Shown one piece after another: positions 48,586 to 61,035 of a stretch of 64,000 nt of DNA. This stretch comes from Lingula anatina (Eukaryota; Brachiopoda; Lingulata; Lingulida; Lingulidae). A model generated the notes under the pieces. The model was not told the origin of the DNA. It did no database searches and saw only the letters and a program-made list of their open reading frames with translations. The number at the start of each line of letters is the position of its first letter. Position 1 is the first letter of the stretch. The translations under genes were made by a program, and so were the position numbers. The stretch covers positions 1,012,940 to 1,076,939 of the forward strand of contig NW_019775469.1 of NCBI RefSeq assembly GCF_001039355.2. Reading direction: 5' to 3'.

Positions 48586-49958
48586 GGAATGAAATGGAAA
48601 GATTTTGACCAATTTATTCTTTATTCTAGTTGACCACTACACATTTATCATGGATTAAAGTGGATCATAATTATTGGTCATAAACTTATGGCCAATTTTC
48701 TGTCCCAGATTCAATTGTGAAAGCATCCCCAGACCATAAACTTTTTGATTAAAGAACCTACATATCTAACCCATGGAACCTTCTGCTTAATGGACTGTGA
48801 GATATGATGAGGCCCTTAAATTTACAAATAATAGACTTGAACTTTAGTTGACACTTAATCTTAATGGATGCAGTCATTAATTCACATCTTGTACAGTCTG
48901 TCTGTTTAGACTCGTTTGTGCCATTGTCCACTCAACGTCCATTCGTTCATTCATTAGTCCAATTGTTTTGGCCATTCATTTAGTATAGGCAATAATTAAG
49001 CTTACTTATCATTAGTCAGTTATTCATAGGGCCAGTACTTCTTGACAATAGACGTTTTCTGTCTTTCTGATATGATATTTTGATATGCAAGCTGGTGCTT
49101 GCTAAATTCTAAGATAAAGATCTGTTTTTCATTATTTTGTGACTGTAAAAGACAAGACTTACTACATATATGTAACCAGGGAGGTGTATGAACTTGAAGC
49201 AAATTTTACTTTTGACCCTTTGAATCTGAGACTTCAAGGGATAACAACTCTTCATATGAGATCTATATTTCACAATAAATGCATTGTAAACAAATCATAG
49301 AAATATAATAAATCCTATTTGACCACCAAAATGGCAGGTATCGCAATTATTGATATTCAAAATTCTTTGGCATGTTGCTTGGTATTGGACCATGTGTAAC
49401 CTCCATAGATGGCTACTCTCTGTAATAATCTCTTAAGAGATTATTAAAAAAAACTTTTTAGAAAAATAACTAGGGACTAACTTTGGATGTTGGAATGGAT
49501 TCATTTACCATCAGTAACTTTGGGGAAGATGTCCTTTAAATTACCCCTGGAAAATCCATTTTTTGGCCAAAATGAACAGTTGATATCCCTTAAATTGGTG
49601 GTACTGAAAAAAAAACATCACTGATAAAACCTTAAAGCTTCTTCTTTGTTCCTAAATTTAATTTCATTAATTTTTTTTAATACCATAAATCTCTGCAAAC
49701 ATCATTGCATGCAGTGAGTAGGTTGCCTGTGTGTAACTTGATAATGGTTTCTAGCATGAGACATCATCATGACTAACAACTCTTCCATTTTTAAGTCTAA
49801 GTGTGGCAAAGGAGAAAGGGAGGGGGTAATTCTTTCATTAAAGGGTAGCTTAAATGTAGTGGCATCTAGTGTGAATGAAAATGAGAAAATGGCTGTGATT
49901 GGGAAATAGTGTTGCAGTATAATTTTGAAGTAATACCAAAGTTATCTGTTATAGTTTA

Positions 49959-50182
49959 GGCTTCGTTCACATGGAAAGTCTATTTTCTGTAAATCTATTT
50001 TCTATTCGCGGTATCTTATGATCACACTATCTGCCCTGAATATCCCGCAGCGTAATTACTGGCAGCGCGAGCCAGTTATTTCCAAAGCTGTAATTAATTC
50101 TCCGCTGTGCTCGGAGTGATAATAAGATACCGCGAATAGAAAATAGATTTTTAGAAAATAGACTTATCATGTGATCGGAGTC
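49959..50182. mobile_element. GGCTTCGTTCACATG MITE (PIF/Harbinger-like), copy 1
   Basis: Begins GGCTTCGTTCACATGGAAAG after TTA. It contains CTATTTTCTATTCGCGGTAT, GCCCTGAATATCCCGC and GGCAGCGCGAGCCAGTTA, and ends with the inverse of the same words (ATACCGCGAATAGAAAATAG, then CATGTGATCGGAGTC). It is related to the longer, near-perfect copy at 54463 but with a diverged right end and centre. Confidence 0.82.
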
Positions 50183-51202
50183 TAAGACTAAGAGTTTAGA
50201 TATGATATACAGATTTAAAAGACTGAAACTTGCTGACTGTGCATTAGTTAGAATTCAAAACACTGATTTTAAGGATGTAAACTTTCTTGTCTTGTAAGGT
50301 ACATGTAGTCAAGCAATCTAGCAAGACTTTCAAGCAAGAATAGAAAGTTTCAAGCAAGAATAGAAAAAAAGCCCGAAAAGTTTTGAAATTTCTATGATCA
50401 TTCAGTGTCTACTATGTGTTGATCATTGTAAAAAATCCTGTCCAGGTTAGAATATTTTTAGATAAATTGAACGTGTAGCTTATAAAGTTTACATACATAT
50501 ATAATATATTAAGGAAAATGCCAGGTTAGCCTGCAGATATCAACATACAAAGTGCCTGGGGGAAATGTACTTAACATGTGGAATTTTCATTGCTTGGGGA
50601 CTATGGCTTGGATATAGTTTTGTGTCAGTAAACCCAATGAAATATTATGAAGATTTGTTCTATAGCAAAGCAGTTTTTTTATAAAGAGGATGGAGGGTGT
50701 GGCCCACTGTTTCCTTTAGCATGAACTCGGTCCTTTTATTTTTATGATTTTATTTCTTGTTGTTAGCCATTAATGGTAATAACATTAGATGGGGCCACTG
50801 CTCAAAATATTTTATAAAATTTTTCTATTTTTTGGTTTATATACACCTGTATGCAGATTGGTAGTTGTTATTTAAGTCCTTTTATGTTTGAGGTTGGAGG
50901 CTTTTTTCTTTCTTTTTAAAGTATCATTGCCTGGATGTCCAATTACAAACTTGGAATATACATAAATACATTTAAAGAAAAAAATCTAGCTGAATGACCC
51001 CTTAAGTTAACTGAAGTCAGACATTGTCTCATCCAGACAGGCCATCCATCTTGAGAACTGTCTAGACCTTCTTAAGACAGTATGTAATACTTGTAGTTAT
51101 GTATTAAATGTGAATATGAAGTGGCTATCACTGAAGCTCGTGTTGTGCTACAGCACTGTGCTGGATTGTTGTATAGTTCATTTGGTGCAGATTGTCTGCC
51201 TC

Positions 51203-51204
51203 AT

Positions 51205-51255
<51 letters not shown>

Positions 51256-51258
51256 TTA
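51203..51258. repeat. (TTTA)n microsatellite
   Basis: An uninterrupted TTTA run. Confidence 0.95.
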
Positions 51259-51449
51259 GCCTGAATTACATGATTAATTAAAATACTGAGTTATTTAAAC
51301 AAAGTTATTGCTGATTGTTTTGCAAAATGATATTTTGTTGATGATGCTACCATAAAAATAGGGAATTGCAAGTTATGAAAGGTGAATAATAGCTTAATTT
51401 ATGTCTGAAAATTTGCTTAGTAATTAAATTGATAAAATTTGAATGAAAG

Positions 51450-51450
<1 letters not shown>

Positions 51451-51497
<47 letters not shown>
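51451..51497. repeat. (TA)n microsatellite
   Basis: An uninterrupted TA dinucleotide run. Confidence 0.95.
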
Positions 51498-51499
<2 letters not shown>

Positions 51500-52099
51500 T
51501 CAAAATAAAGTGTGACTGTATCAGAGGAAAAAAAGGGGCCACCCCTGGTAAGACTGCGTTCACACCAACCCTAACATTAACCCTACATCGACACAAGACT
51601 TTGAAGTGGCTGTTCCATTGAAGTTGTACCAAAATACCATGATTTGTGGACGCGTGAATACAACCGCCTTCAAGAGACAACCCTGGATGTGAAATTGGAT
51701 TTTACTGATTAAAAAAATGCATTACCCATGAGTCAGGCTGTTTAATGTTTATAATTTGAACCCCTGACTTGAAGGTTCCCCATTATTCCTCCCAGATTTG
51801 AAAATTATAGGTATTAACACAGAAAATTTTCTAATGTTATTTTTTCAGATAGATATGTTTAAAACAGGTTATTTAGTGCTGTATAAACTGCGCAGGCTCA
51901 TGTTGAGTAATGCAAAAAAAAAAAAAAAAAATTATGCAAGATGAACCAGTTTTCTATTTTGATATTTAAAAAAGTAATAAAAGACAAGTTTTGAAAATGT
52001 GAAGAAACACCAGTAGACTTGTGAAGTAATCATGTACATGTCAGCAACTCCAGCGGCACACCATTAATCGCTATTAGCACTTATAGTNGTATTAGAATA

Positions 52100-53110
52100 T
52101 TCAGACATGTCCCTATATAACAAATTGCTTAGAATCCTGTTCTGTACAATTGAGCCAATTTCCATGCTTGTAGTTTTAAGTGCATGATGAATTCACCATA
52201 CTGCTGCTGTGAATGGCCTGTTTTTCTTATTTTTGGAGGCCATTTTGGATTTCTATACACTTAAAGAATCAAATATTGATACTTCATGCATACCATAGTC
52301 TTGTCTCTAACCATAAAATGTTATCTTAAGTTATTATAGGATTAAATATACTTGAAGTTTTAATTTGAACGGGTATTTGTGTCGGCTATATTGGATTTGG
52401 GGACCATATATTGAAATTTTCAGACATGCTCATACATCCAAAAGTGCTTGGAATCCTGTTTTACAACTGTACCAAATGCCATGCTTGTAGTTTTTGATGA
52501 ATTAACCACTCCGCTGGATATCTTGGATTAGTAGAGTGCTTTTTACTATTGGCGGCCATTTTGGATTTAATACACCTAAAAAAGCAAATATTGATTCTGA
52601 ATTCATAAGGTGGTGTTTTTTAACCTTTGTATGATATTTACGCCCTTAAAAGACTATATACTTGAAGTTTTAATTAGAAGCCGTATTTTTGGAGGCCATC
52701 TTGGATTTGAAGGCCATTTTTAAATTTTCGGATATGCCCATACATCCAAACTTGCTCAGAATTTCATTTTCCACAAACCTGCCAAATTTTATGCTTGTAG
52801 TTTTAAGTGCTTGATGAATTCCCCATTCAAATGTATATCTTGAATAAATGGTCTGCTTTTTTACTTTTGGCGGCCATTTTGGATTAAATACACCTGAAGG
52901 ATTCATACCATGGTGTTTTCTAACCTTTATATGATATTTTAAGTCATTAGAAGACTATGTACTTGAAGTTTTAATTTGAAAAGGTATTTTGGTGGCCATA
53001 TTGGATTTGACGGCCATTTTGGAATTTTCAGACATGCCCATATATCCAAATTTGCTTAGAATTTTATTGTCAATAAGTGTGCCAAATTTCATGCTTGTAG
53101 GTAAAAAATG
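52100..53110 (-). repeat. 310-bp tandem repeat, about four units, each with NGGCGGCCATTTTGGATT cores
   Basis: ATGCTTGTAGTTTT recurs at 52164, 52481, 52791 and (ATGCTTGTAGGTAA) 53091, spacings of 317, 310 and 300 bp. Each unit also has TTGGAGGCCAT..TTGGATT-type cores, the block TACTTGAAGTTTTAATT, TTTTCAGACATGCCCATACA and a TTGCTTAGAATTxTATT block. Units are diverged by roughly a quarter, so the array is old. The core is the reverse complement of that in the 6.4-kb array. Strand is assigned from the AAGATGGC orientation. Confidence 0.85.
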
Positions 53111-53875
53111 CACAATTTTTCACCAATTTCCTGGACTATTAATTGCACTCTCTTGTGCACGCCAATTAATGGAGCTGTCACCTGGATCTTAGGGTAATTT
53201 ATCGTGAAATTGATCAATTCTATTTCCTGATGAATTTTTTTTGCTATGTACACAATAAGTAGGTGATTCAGAAGTATTTTGTTGGCATTTGAATTTGTGT
53301 GAGATTTTAGTCTTTAAAGTTCTTTATTTCTGTAGTGTATGTGTACGTAAGCGAGCATTAACATGTGTGCATGGGCGTGTGCTTGCATGTGTTTGTTTAC
53401 AACTGAAATTGTAAAATCATAAATGTTGAAAATTCAAAATAAATGATTGCATTTTTAAAGCCAAGCAATGGAATAATTAACATAAATGGAGCTAATTACA
53501 TTATTAGCAAAGGGTTATATAACAGATGGTGCTAATGGCATTTCATGATGTCACCTTTGATATAGTAGCATGTTTTGTCTACTCTGAATGTAACCTAGCT
53601 AATTAAACATAAGCCTCGCATTTAATTAAGAACATTACAGTGAACAGAAGTCCATGATTGCTTTGTTTCAGTTAACAGTTTGTCTGCTTGTATTTGGAGA
53701 TAAAACAAGATGCACACCCTGTTACAACTAATAATGGACTGGAAATTTGACAAAAGTGAATGATGCTATTATTATCTCATTATCCACACCCAATATCATT
53801 GATAATGTAACAATATACTGCTGATGTCAAGGAATTTTTTTATTGTTAGCATGACAACATTTACTGGGTAAAGCA

Positions 53876-54035
53876 CAGGGGCGGATCCAGAAATATTTTC
53901 TGACAGTCTTCCAAATTATCTTTGTTGACCCATCCTCAATTTTTGACTGTCTTCCGACAGAAAAATTAGATGCCCATCAATTGAAATTTGAAAAATTCTG
54001 ATGGTATTCCAGAAGACAGTCTCTGTCTGCCCCTG
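53876..54035. mobile_element. Short CAGGGGCGGATCCAG-ended MITE
   Basis: Left end CAGGGGCGGATCCAG and right end CTGTCTGCCCCTG are inverted repeats of a 160-bp element. Inside, TTCTGACAGTCTTCC pairs imperfectly with GGTATTCCAGAAGACAG. It has hAT-like ends, related to those of the 37.3-kb copy. No exact 8-bp target duplication was seen. Confidence 0.6.
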
Positions 54036-54462
54036 AAGCAATAGCATTGCACCATTTCCTTATACTCCATTGTTACAAGAGTTGTAGCTTTGTCATTCCC
54101 ATTATTATCAACCCTAAGATTCTAAGGTTCTTTTTCTCATTAAAGAGAGAGAAAATGAAACCGGTAATATTATTTATTTTTAGGATCTGTTTTACTTAGT
54201 GTGAACACACCAAGGTGATGCCAATAAGTCTACTTCAAGTCTAAGTTAATCCTGATGTAAACACAGCCAGGCGATGTCAATTGGTCTATTTCTTGTCTAA
54301 TTTACTCCTGATGTGAATTGACATGAACACAAATACAGTCTTTACATACATTCACACAGCACACTAAGTTCATTATCACACCTCAACTCTTACAACAGCT
54401 AGCATGGAAATATACTGAATTATTCATTTAGGACTTTCTTATCAGTATAGTACTGTCTCTTA

Positions 54463-54719
54463 GGCTTCGTTCACATGCAATGTCTATTTTCTAATTTCTA
54501 TTTTCTATTTGCGCTATCTTATGATCACGGTCTGTGCCCTGAATATCCCGCCGCGTAATTATTGGCAGCGCGAGCCAGTTACTTATAGTAACTTGTAGTA
54601 ACTGGCTCGCGCTGCCAGTAATTACGCCGCGGGATATTCAGGCCACAGACCGTGATCATAAGACATACCGCAAATAGAAAATAGAATTTAGAAAAGAGAC
54701 ATTGCATGTGAACGAAGCC
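54463..54719. mobile_element. GGCTTCGTTCACATG MITE (PIF/Harbinger-like), near-perfect palindrome
   Basis: A 257-bp element whose two halves are almost exact inverse copies: GGCTTCGTTCACATGCAATG at the left and CATTGCATGTGAACGAAGCC at the right. The middle, GCAGCGCGAGCCAGTTACT, folds back on AGTAACTGGCTCGCGCTGC. It is flanked by TTA on both sides (54460-54462 and 54720-54722). A TTA target duplication with GG-starting ends fits PIF/Harbinger. There is no coding frame. Confidence 0.9.
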
Positions 54720-55569
54720 TTAGTGGTTTTGCCGCCAAGTGTTGTGGTCACACATACATAAATAGAGTGGGACTGAAACATCCCTTTTTGTGGACATGGA
54801 ACATGAAATTTACTCCATATAGCTGCATATGTTTGTCCATATTTTAGTATTATTTAATATAAAAATGTTCAAGGTATACTATATGTCTGTGAAAATGATC
54901 CTTAAGTGATATTATCTATGTTCACATATCCTGTAAAGCTGCTTATCTTTCTCAGTTCAGACCTTAAAATCGATGAAACCCTCAAATAAAAGAGCCTAAT
55001 CTTGATATATTTCCTTCCGAAAAGTACAAGAAGACTAGGTGGTCTATTTATATTATGGGAAACATTTGGTACTGAATCAATTATCAATTGAAATGGCAAA
55101 AATTTGAAAAATCAAAGTGCAGGGACATGTCCAGCAATGATTCGTGTATATAGGTGAAAATAACTTTTTTTCGAGGATAATTCAATTTGGCAGGAAAATA
55201 GAGATGCCTGGTTTCTAATGTCCTTTTTGAAACCTATCTCATTAATTTACATCAGGTTGAGTTTTCAACTACGTATAGCCAGTTAATGGTAATTTTCACT
55301 TAGGTAATTTTATTTTGAAAATTTATTTTATAAAAGAGTAAATGCTCTTAATTTAGATCAAACATCAGTGAATTTATTTTCACAATAAAATTATGTCAAA
55401 AATTGATTAAGAAAAATAACACATTCTTTCTTTTTAATCATAATGACATTCAATAAAAAAATGTATTAATATGAATTAATATATAAACATAAATATAAAT
55501 AAATATATAGACATTTGTGTAAGATAGATTGTGAGATAGATGGACCAAAAGTCCTTTGACTATACTTTG

Positions 55570-57060
55570 TGTGTGTAAACACGCCATTTTTGTCCCCGTG
55601 ACAGGAAGATGTGGTCACAGATGCGACGTGGTCTGTCAACTTTGTCACTTTCTGTGTCATTAAGGACCAAAGAATCTTTGTAAACACACACGAAGTGGGT
55701 ACACAATGTGAGTTTCTACACTAATGTCATTGTATATGACCAAGTTTATTGAAGGAAAGTGGTTTATTTTTAGGTACTGTGTTGATTGCTGTCAGATGTC
55801 ATTGTGAGTGAAATTTGTGTTTGATTCCCATACAGTGGTATTATTTTATAAATTAATGTCAGTTGTATACTATAAGTTTATTGAAGAAAGTATTTTATTC
55901 TTAGGCACTGCAGCTGCTGTCAAATGCTGTTGCTGTTAAATGTAAGTGATGTTTGTTTTTATACACATGCTGCGTTTTTTTTTTAACAAATTGATATCTT
56001 TATTCAATCCAGCTTTATCAACAGATGGGGTTTATTCTTAGTGATTTGAGTTGCTATCAAATATCATGGTAGGTGATATTTGATTATAGTTTGTGTTTTA
56101 ACGTAGTGATATTATATTTTTGTTTTTTATTTTATTTATAATGCACACAGTGTTGTTTTTTTTTTTATAACCTGGTGTCATTGCATACTACATGTTTATT
56201 AAAAGAGAGCATTTTGTTCTTAGACGCTGCAGTCTTCAAATGTCAAATAAGTAGGATTTTTTTTTTGGTATACATGTTAATTGACATAATATGTTTCATT
56301 AACTGATGGTTGAGATGTTCCTTACAAGTTTATAAGAAAAGCATTTTATTCTTAGATACTGCAGTTCCTGTAAAATTTCATTGTAAGTAAGATTTGTTTT
56401 TTTAAACGCATCAAAGGATGCATTTTAGAAGTTCATTGGTCTGACTTAGTATGAATTACAAGTTAATTGAGGACAGTAAGCTGTTTTTGTCTCTGAGACG
56501 CTTGACTTTGCAGTCTGGTATATCAATGTTAATAAGAAGTATCTATCTGTGGGTGCATTCCGAGAGATTTAGGCTCTGTTCTCACAACTTTTAGATCGAT
56601 CTATCACCGCGGGGAGTCTCACTAGATTACTGTCAGATAATCCCCCTTAAGTGTCCGTGCCCGCCTACTGCAAGCTTTAAGGGGTAATTAACTTTCGTGT
56701 CCGCCCGGCTGACAGCTATTTAGCGTGAACCCCCAGGGAGTTAGGTCGATCCAATGTAGGTCGATCTAATCTATGAGAATGGGGTGTTAGATTTAGATCG
56801 ACCTAACTCCCTGGGGGTTCACGCTAAATTAAGCCGGCTAAGCTGACAGTAATCTAGTGAGACTCCCCACAGGGATAGATCGATGTAAAAAGCTATGGGA
56901 ATGGGGTCTATATCTTCACGGTGGTGCTATTTTATAAACTGATACATGTCTTTGGTGTCTTTGTAGGCTACAAGTATATTAAGGAAGTTCTAGTTTATTT
57001 TCTGTGATGCAATTTGCTGCCACAGAAGTGGTTATAGATGTTTTTGATTTGTAATGTGTA
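55570..57060 (+). repeat. Exon-like tandem array, about 135-bp unit
   Basis: Units share the order: AAGTTTATTGAAGAAAG, TTTTATTCTTAG, ACTGCAGTTGCTGTCAAATG, TCATTGTAAGTGA, ATTTGTTTTT, then a TATTATTTTATAAA block. The TTAG landmark ends near 55773, 55904, 56041, 56223 and 56355, with weaker units near 56510 and 57000. Each unit reads like acceptor, mini-exon and donor, but no frame is conserved among the mini-exons, so coding use is not supported. A MITE at 56572 interrupts the array. Confidence 0.72.
56572..56908. mobile_element. AGATCGATC-family nested palindromic MITE, copy 2 (most complete)
   Basis: Preceded by TTA. The outer arms pair as AGATCGATCTATCACCGCGG and GGAGTCTCACTAGATTACTG against CAGTAATCTAGTGAGACTCC and GGGATAGATCGATG. 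The inner arms pair as TTAGCGTGAACCCCCAGGGA against TCCCTGGGGGTTCACGCTAA. The result is a palindrome nested within a palindrome, 337 bp long. It has landed inside the exon-like tandem array. Confidence 0.85.
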
Positions 57061-57199
57061 TATATCCAGTCAAGTTGAATTTATATCTGCATGCCTAATT
57101 CTATCGTATCTTAGGGTGAGTCATCTTTTCTATTTCATTGTACATGGGAAATTTAGGAAATGCTGAAAATTGAGATCATATTTTGATTTTTTTATTGTT

Positions 57200-57202
<3 letters not shown>

Positions 57203-57241
<39 letters not shown>

Positions 57242-57378
57242 AGAATGGGATAGAGAGAGTTAGGGAGAAATATGGGACAGGATAAATGGGGGTGAGAGAG
57301 GGAGGAGAAAGAAAGATCATTACAGGGATTGGATGAAGCATGAGAGAGAAAGAGAGAGAGAAAGAGACAGACAGACAG
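57203..57378. repeat. (GA)n-rich purine tract
   Basis: A pure GA run is followed by imperfect AGAG, GGAGAAAG and (GACA)n sequence. The serine/leucine-rich minus-strand open frame over it is low-complexity. Confidence 0.93.
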
Positions 57379-58445
57379 ACAGAGAAAGCAGCTAGCTGGC
57401 AACTTCAACCGAGATTTCAGCCATATTTCTTTTCTATCCTGAATATCTCCAAATCTCATAATTTGATCTCATTGTTATCAGCAAATCATTAATGTTTTAT
57501 CCCCTTATCTGAAACCTGCCAGTCTGTCCCATTTCAGTTTTACATATATCTGTGATATATATTGCGTGCCTCACATCATCAGGTGTGGTAACTTGATACT
57601 CAGTGCTAGTTGTGGTCAGTCTGTGTATCCACAGGTCAGTCTGACTCTCTTTCATGTGGTCAAGCATAACCAGCACAGATTGCCAGGTATTTGGTTAAAT
57701 GTCCATTGAGAGTGTGATTTGTCGTAATTTAGATTTCTGCACAAGCACCTCTTTTGTATATATCTCTGTTCAAGTGGGATTCATTTTTTACCCCTCTCTA
57801 ATTTTTTTACTTTAATTGTCTCTGAATATGACAAGGTGGCATTTTGTTTTTTGAGTAACACATCTTTCAATTTTTTAAATCTCTCAATATGTCATGAAAA
57901 AGAAAGAAAAAGAAACACTAGTTGCATGTCTCTCTTTGAAAGCTCTCAGAATAGCACCAACATTTTTTTTGCAAAATTATGTTCCTAAAGAATTGTTAAT
58001 CTTTCCCAGTTGAAATGAGAGCACCATTACCCAGGGATGAGACCAATCCTCACTGAAAAAGGAGGAAAATTGGCCAAGGGTCCAGGGTACAGGATTCACA
58101 AGAATGACCCAAATGACCCTTAAAAAGACGGAATTCCGACAAAAGTCAGAAAAGTCTCATCATTGATTACCATACCAGCTGTTATTTTTATTCAGACTTG
58201 GGTCCATCCCTCTCGTGGTCAAATAAATCAAAAGTGTCCTATAGCATGACCTCAGGACAGAGTGGCCTCTGAGAGACGTGCGCTTCATTTTTTGTCTTCC
58301 CCACTTAAACCGTCTTATTTGGTCATGATGAAGTCATAATGGACATTCCTGTGGATAGAATGGAGTTCTAGGCTGCGTGTGTCTCCTTGGTGTAGGAGTG
58401 AGTTATTATTTGACACAATACCCCTTTGACGTCTTCTTGTCTTTA

Positions 58446-58620
58446 TACTATTTCTTTGAAGTAAGATATTATTATTTGTATGTGTCATTTTTGGTTAAGG
58501 ACTCGATTGTGGCAATTACAAATCGTGACTGCATGTCTTCATACTATTTCTATGAAGTAAGATGATATTATTTGTTTGTGTCATTCTTGGTTAAGGACTT
58601 AATTGTGACAATAAGAAGTC
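58446..58620. repeat. 96-bp tandem duplication
   Basis: TACTATTTCTTTGAAGTAAG, then TATTATTTGTATGTGTCATT, TTGGTTAAGGACT and GATTGTGGCAATTA, at 58446 is repeated at 58542 with a few substitutions. A weaker third partial unit may follow near 58625. Confidence 0.85.
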
Positions 58621-58694
58621 GAGGTGAGATATCATTATTTAAGTATCTGCTGCTCTTGGTTAATGAAATTGATTGTTTGTGACATAGAAGTTTT

Positions 58695-58870
58695 GAATTT
58701 GTACCAGTTTTGAAGGGAATTGAGGATAACAAATTCAGCTGTCATTTTTGTAAAGGCAGGGTTTTCAGGTAGAGTTGACATATATAAATCATGAATTTGT
58801 ACCAGTTTTGACAGGAAATAAGGATAACAAAAACAGCTGTCATTTTTGCAAAGGTAGGGTTTTCTGACAT
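58695..58870. repeat. 98-bp tandem duplication
   Basis: GAATTTGTACCAGTTTTGA, then AGGATAACAAA, CAGCTGTCATTTTTG and AAAGGCAGGGTTTTC, starts at 58695 and again at 58793. It directly follows the 96-bp doublet, so two unrelated doublets of nearly equal period sit side by side. Confidence 0.88.
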
Positions 58871-58919
58871 CACTGTGGGACATTTAGTCAGAGGACAGAC
58901 ATTTTTAATATATACACTT

Positions 58920-61030
58920 CTCAGGGCACTTAAAGGCTCAAATCTTAAACTACCCTCTTTATGTCAGTTATTTATTTATTAATTTATTTATTTTTGCCAG
59001 ACAAAATCCTGTAAGTTACTTTTATGTTCTGCATAATGTATTGTATTCAATAGGCACATTAGGCAGAATGTGTGCTGTTATGTTTCTAATTTGATATAAT
59101 GTATCTTATGGGAAGTGGCCCGGATCGGATTATTGCCTATAAATTGTCTGCGTCTGGATATATCTGACAGTGCGGAAGATGTCTTCCAGTTAAACTTATT
59201 ATAAATAAGATTACAGAGTCTGAAAGGGAGAAGAAAAGATATTCATCAACAGAACTTTCACATTTGTATCAGTTCAGCCAGATAATTACTGTCCAATCTA
59301 TTTATTGATTACCCAAATTCACATAAGTTTTAAGATACATATTTAACAAGTCACAAAGAATGGTATACTTATTTTATTTTCTGCAAAATGACATCTGACA
59401 AAAATTATCTTTTATTTTGATCCTTCTCAATATCCAGAATCTGCTAGTAGATCCTTTTAATTCCCCCCCCCCCCCCCACTATCAGGATCTGAAGGTGAGT
59501 CACCACTGTGAATAATAATTCAATACTATATAGTGACAATGGTTATGAGTTGGCTTTGTCAAATCTTCCATTCCGGTTATGTCATTGCTCAGTAAGTCTG
59601 GAAGGTCATCCATGGGTGACCGGAAGGTTAGTCTTTATGATTCAGACTGAGTGTCATAGGTCTTAAAATTTTTGTTGTAATTTTTTTTGCCTGTATACAT
59701 GAAAATGGAACCATATGAATTTTTTTGTAGTGACTGAATATTTGCCATCTTCGGTGTCTGGTTATAAGACTAAGTCCAGAAAATCAAAGATAAAAAGAAT
59801 TATTATACATAATCTCAGTCATTTAATATAAAAATTAATTTAAAATCATGACAAGGGATTATTTTTAATTGGTGTAATGTTCTGTTGTGAGACGTACATA
59901 AGAGAGTGTATTTCCTTGATCTTCTAACTTCTAACTCGATGTGCTTTCATTGTTTGTGTGCCTTTTCCTCTGTTTGTCAAAAGAAATGAAAAATCCTTCA
60001 AAAATCTTGATGAAATTTTCAAGATGGACAGCTGTCAACTGAATCTAGGCATTGTAATATTTTATATCAAGAATTTTTTTTTTTGCAATTTTTTCTTTGG
60101 CGGAATCTGCATTCTTGGAGGGCTCCGTAGATATTCATTTTTCATGGTTTCTGCATAAGTACAATCCTGTAATGACCTCCCACTGATTAGCACATGAAAA
60201 ATTGATTCAATTTCCCAAGTAGCAATCATACATCCTGCTGTTAATTAAAAGCCCTTCCTCTGGACTGTATTGGCCAATTCTAATCTATACGAGTATGGCT
60301 GTTTCATGGTGAAGCTGGGATGTACGTGTATTATACCTGGGAAGCGCCTGTATGGTGATATTATGATGTTCTTTTTCTCATGGAGGTAACGGGGAGATCA
60401 GTGAAATGGAGACTAGAATTCAGGTGATGATGACATCTTGATAAGTATACGTTACATACAGAGTTGCCATGAGTGTGACGGTACTTAGAAATGTGTAGAT
60501 CCATTGTCTTATGGTGTCTTATTTACCATAGAATATATACACTGTAACTGCAGGAAACAATGGTATTCTGTACTAAATATGTAGAATTTGTGTACCAGTG
60601 AAATGTATGGAGTTAGCTGCTGGCCTGGTCTGTTCATGTATTTCTCAAAATCTCTGTTATAGTTACTTTGTCATTTTCTTAAAAAAAGAAGGAAATACAT
60701 CATCATGAACCTTTGTAACAATTTGTTGAATTGAGATTAAAAGAAAATGACAAAACAAAAATGTAGAGAGTTAGCATAGATTTAATGCACAAAATTTGCA
60801 ACCCATGCAGGCAGGTATCGTGGTATAATGTTATATGAAGAGATGGAAGTATATGTCAGACTGTATAGTCATTGTGGTGAATGTATACAATTGTAATTCA
60901 ATTAATATATATTATATGAGTCACCAGTGGATTGCATAGTCACTTTTCATTGCTATTTTTATTGTCTGTGTTTATCATGTTACAGCATACAGGCACCAAC
61001 ATACTGAGGACGGGCATTAATTATTTGAGA
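58920..61030. other. No gene supported
   Basis: AT-rich DNA with a poly-C run at 59463-59478, which is followed by a donor-like GAAG/GTGAGT at 59495. No open exon could be attached to that donor. Confidence 0.4.
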
Positions 61031-61035
61031 CTTTA

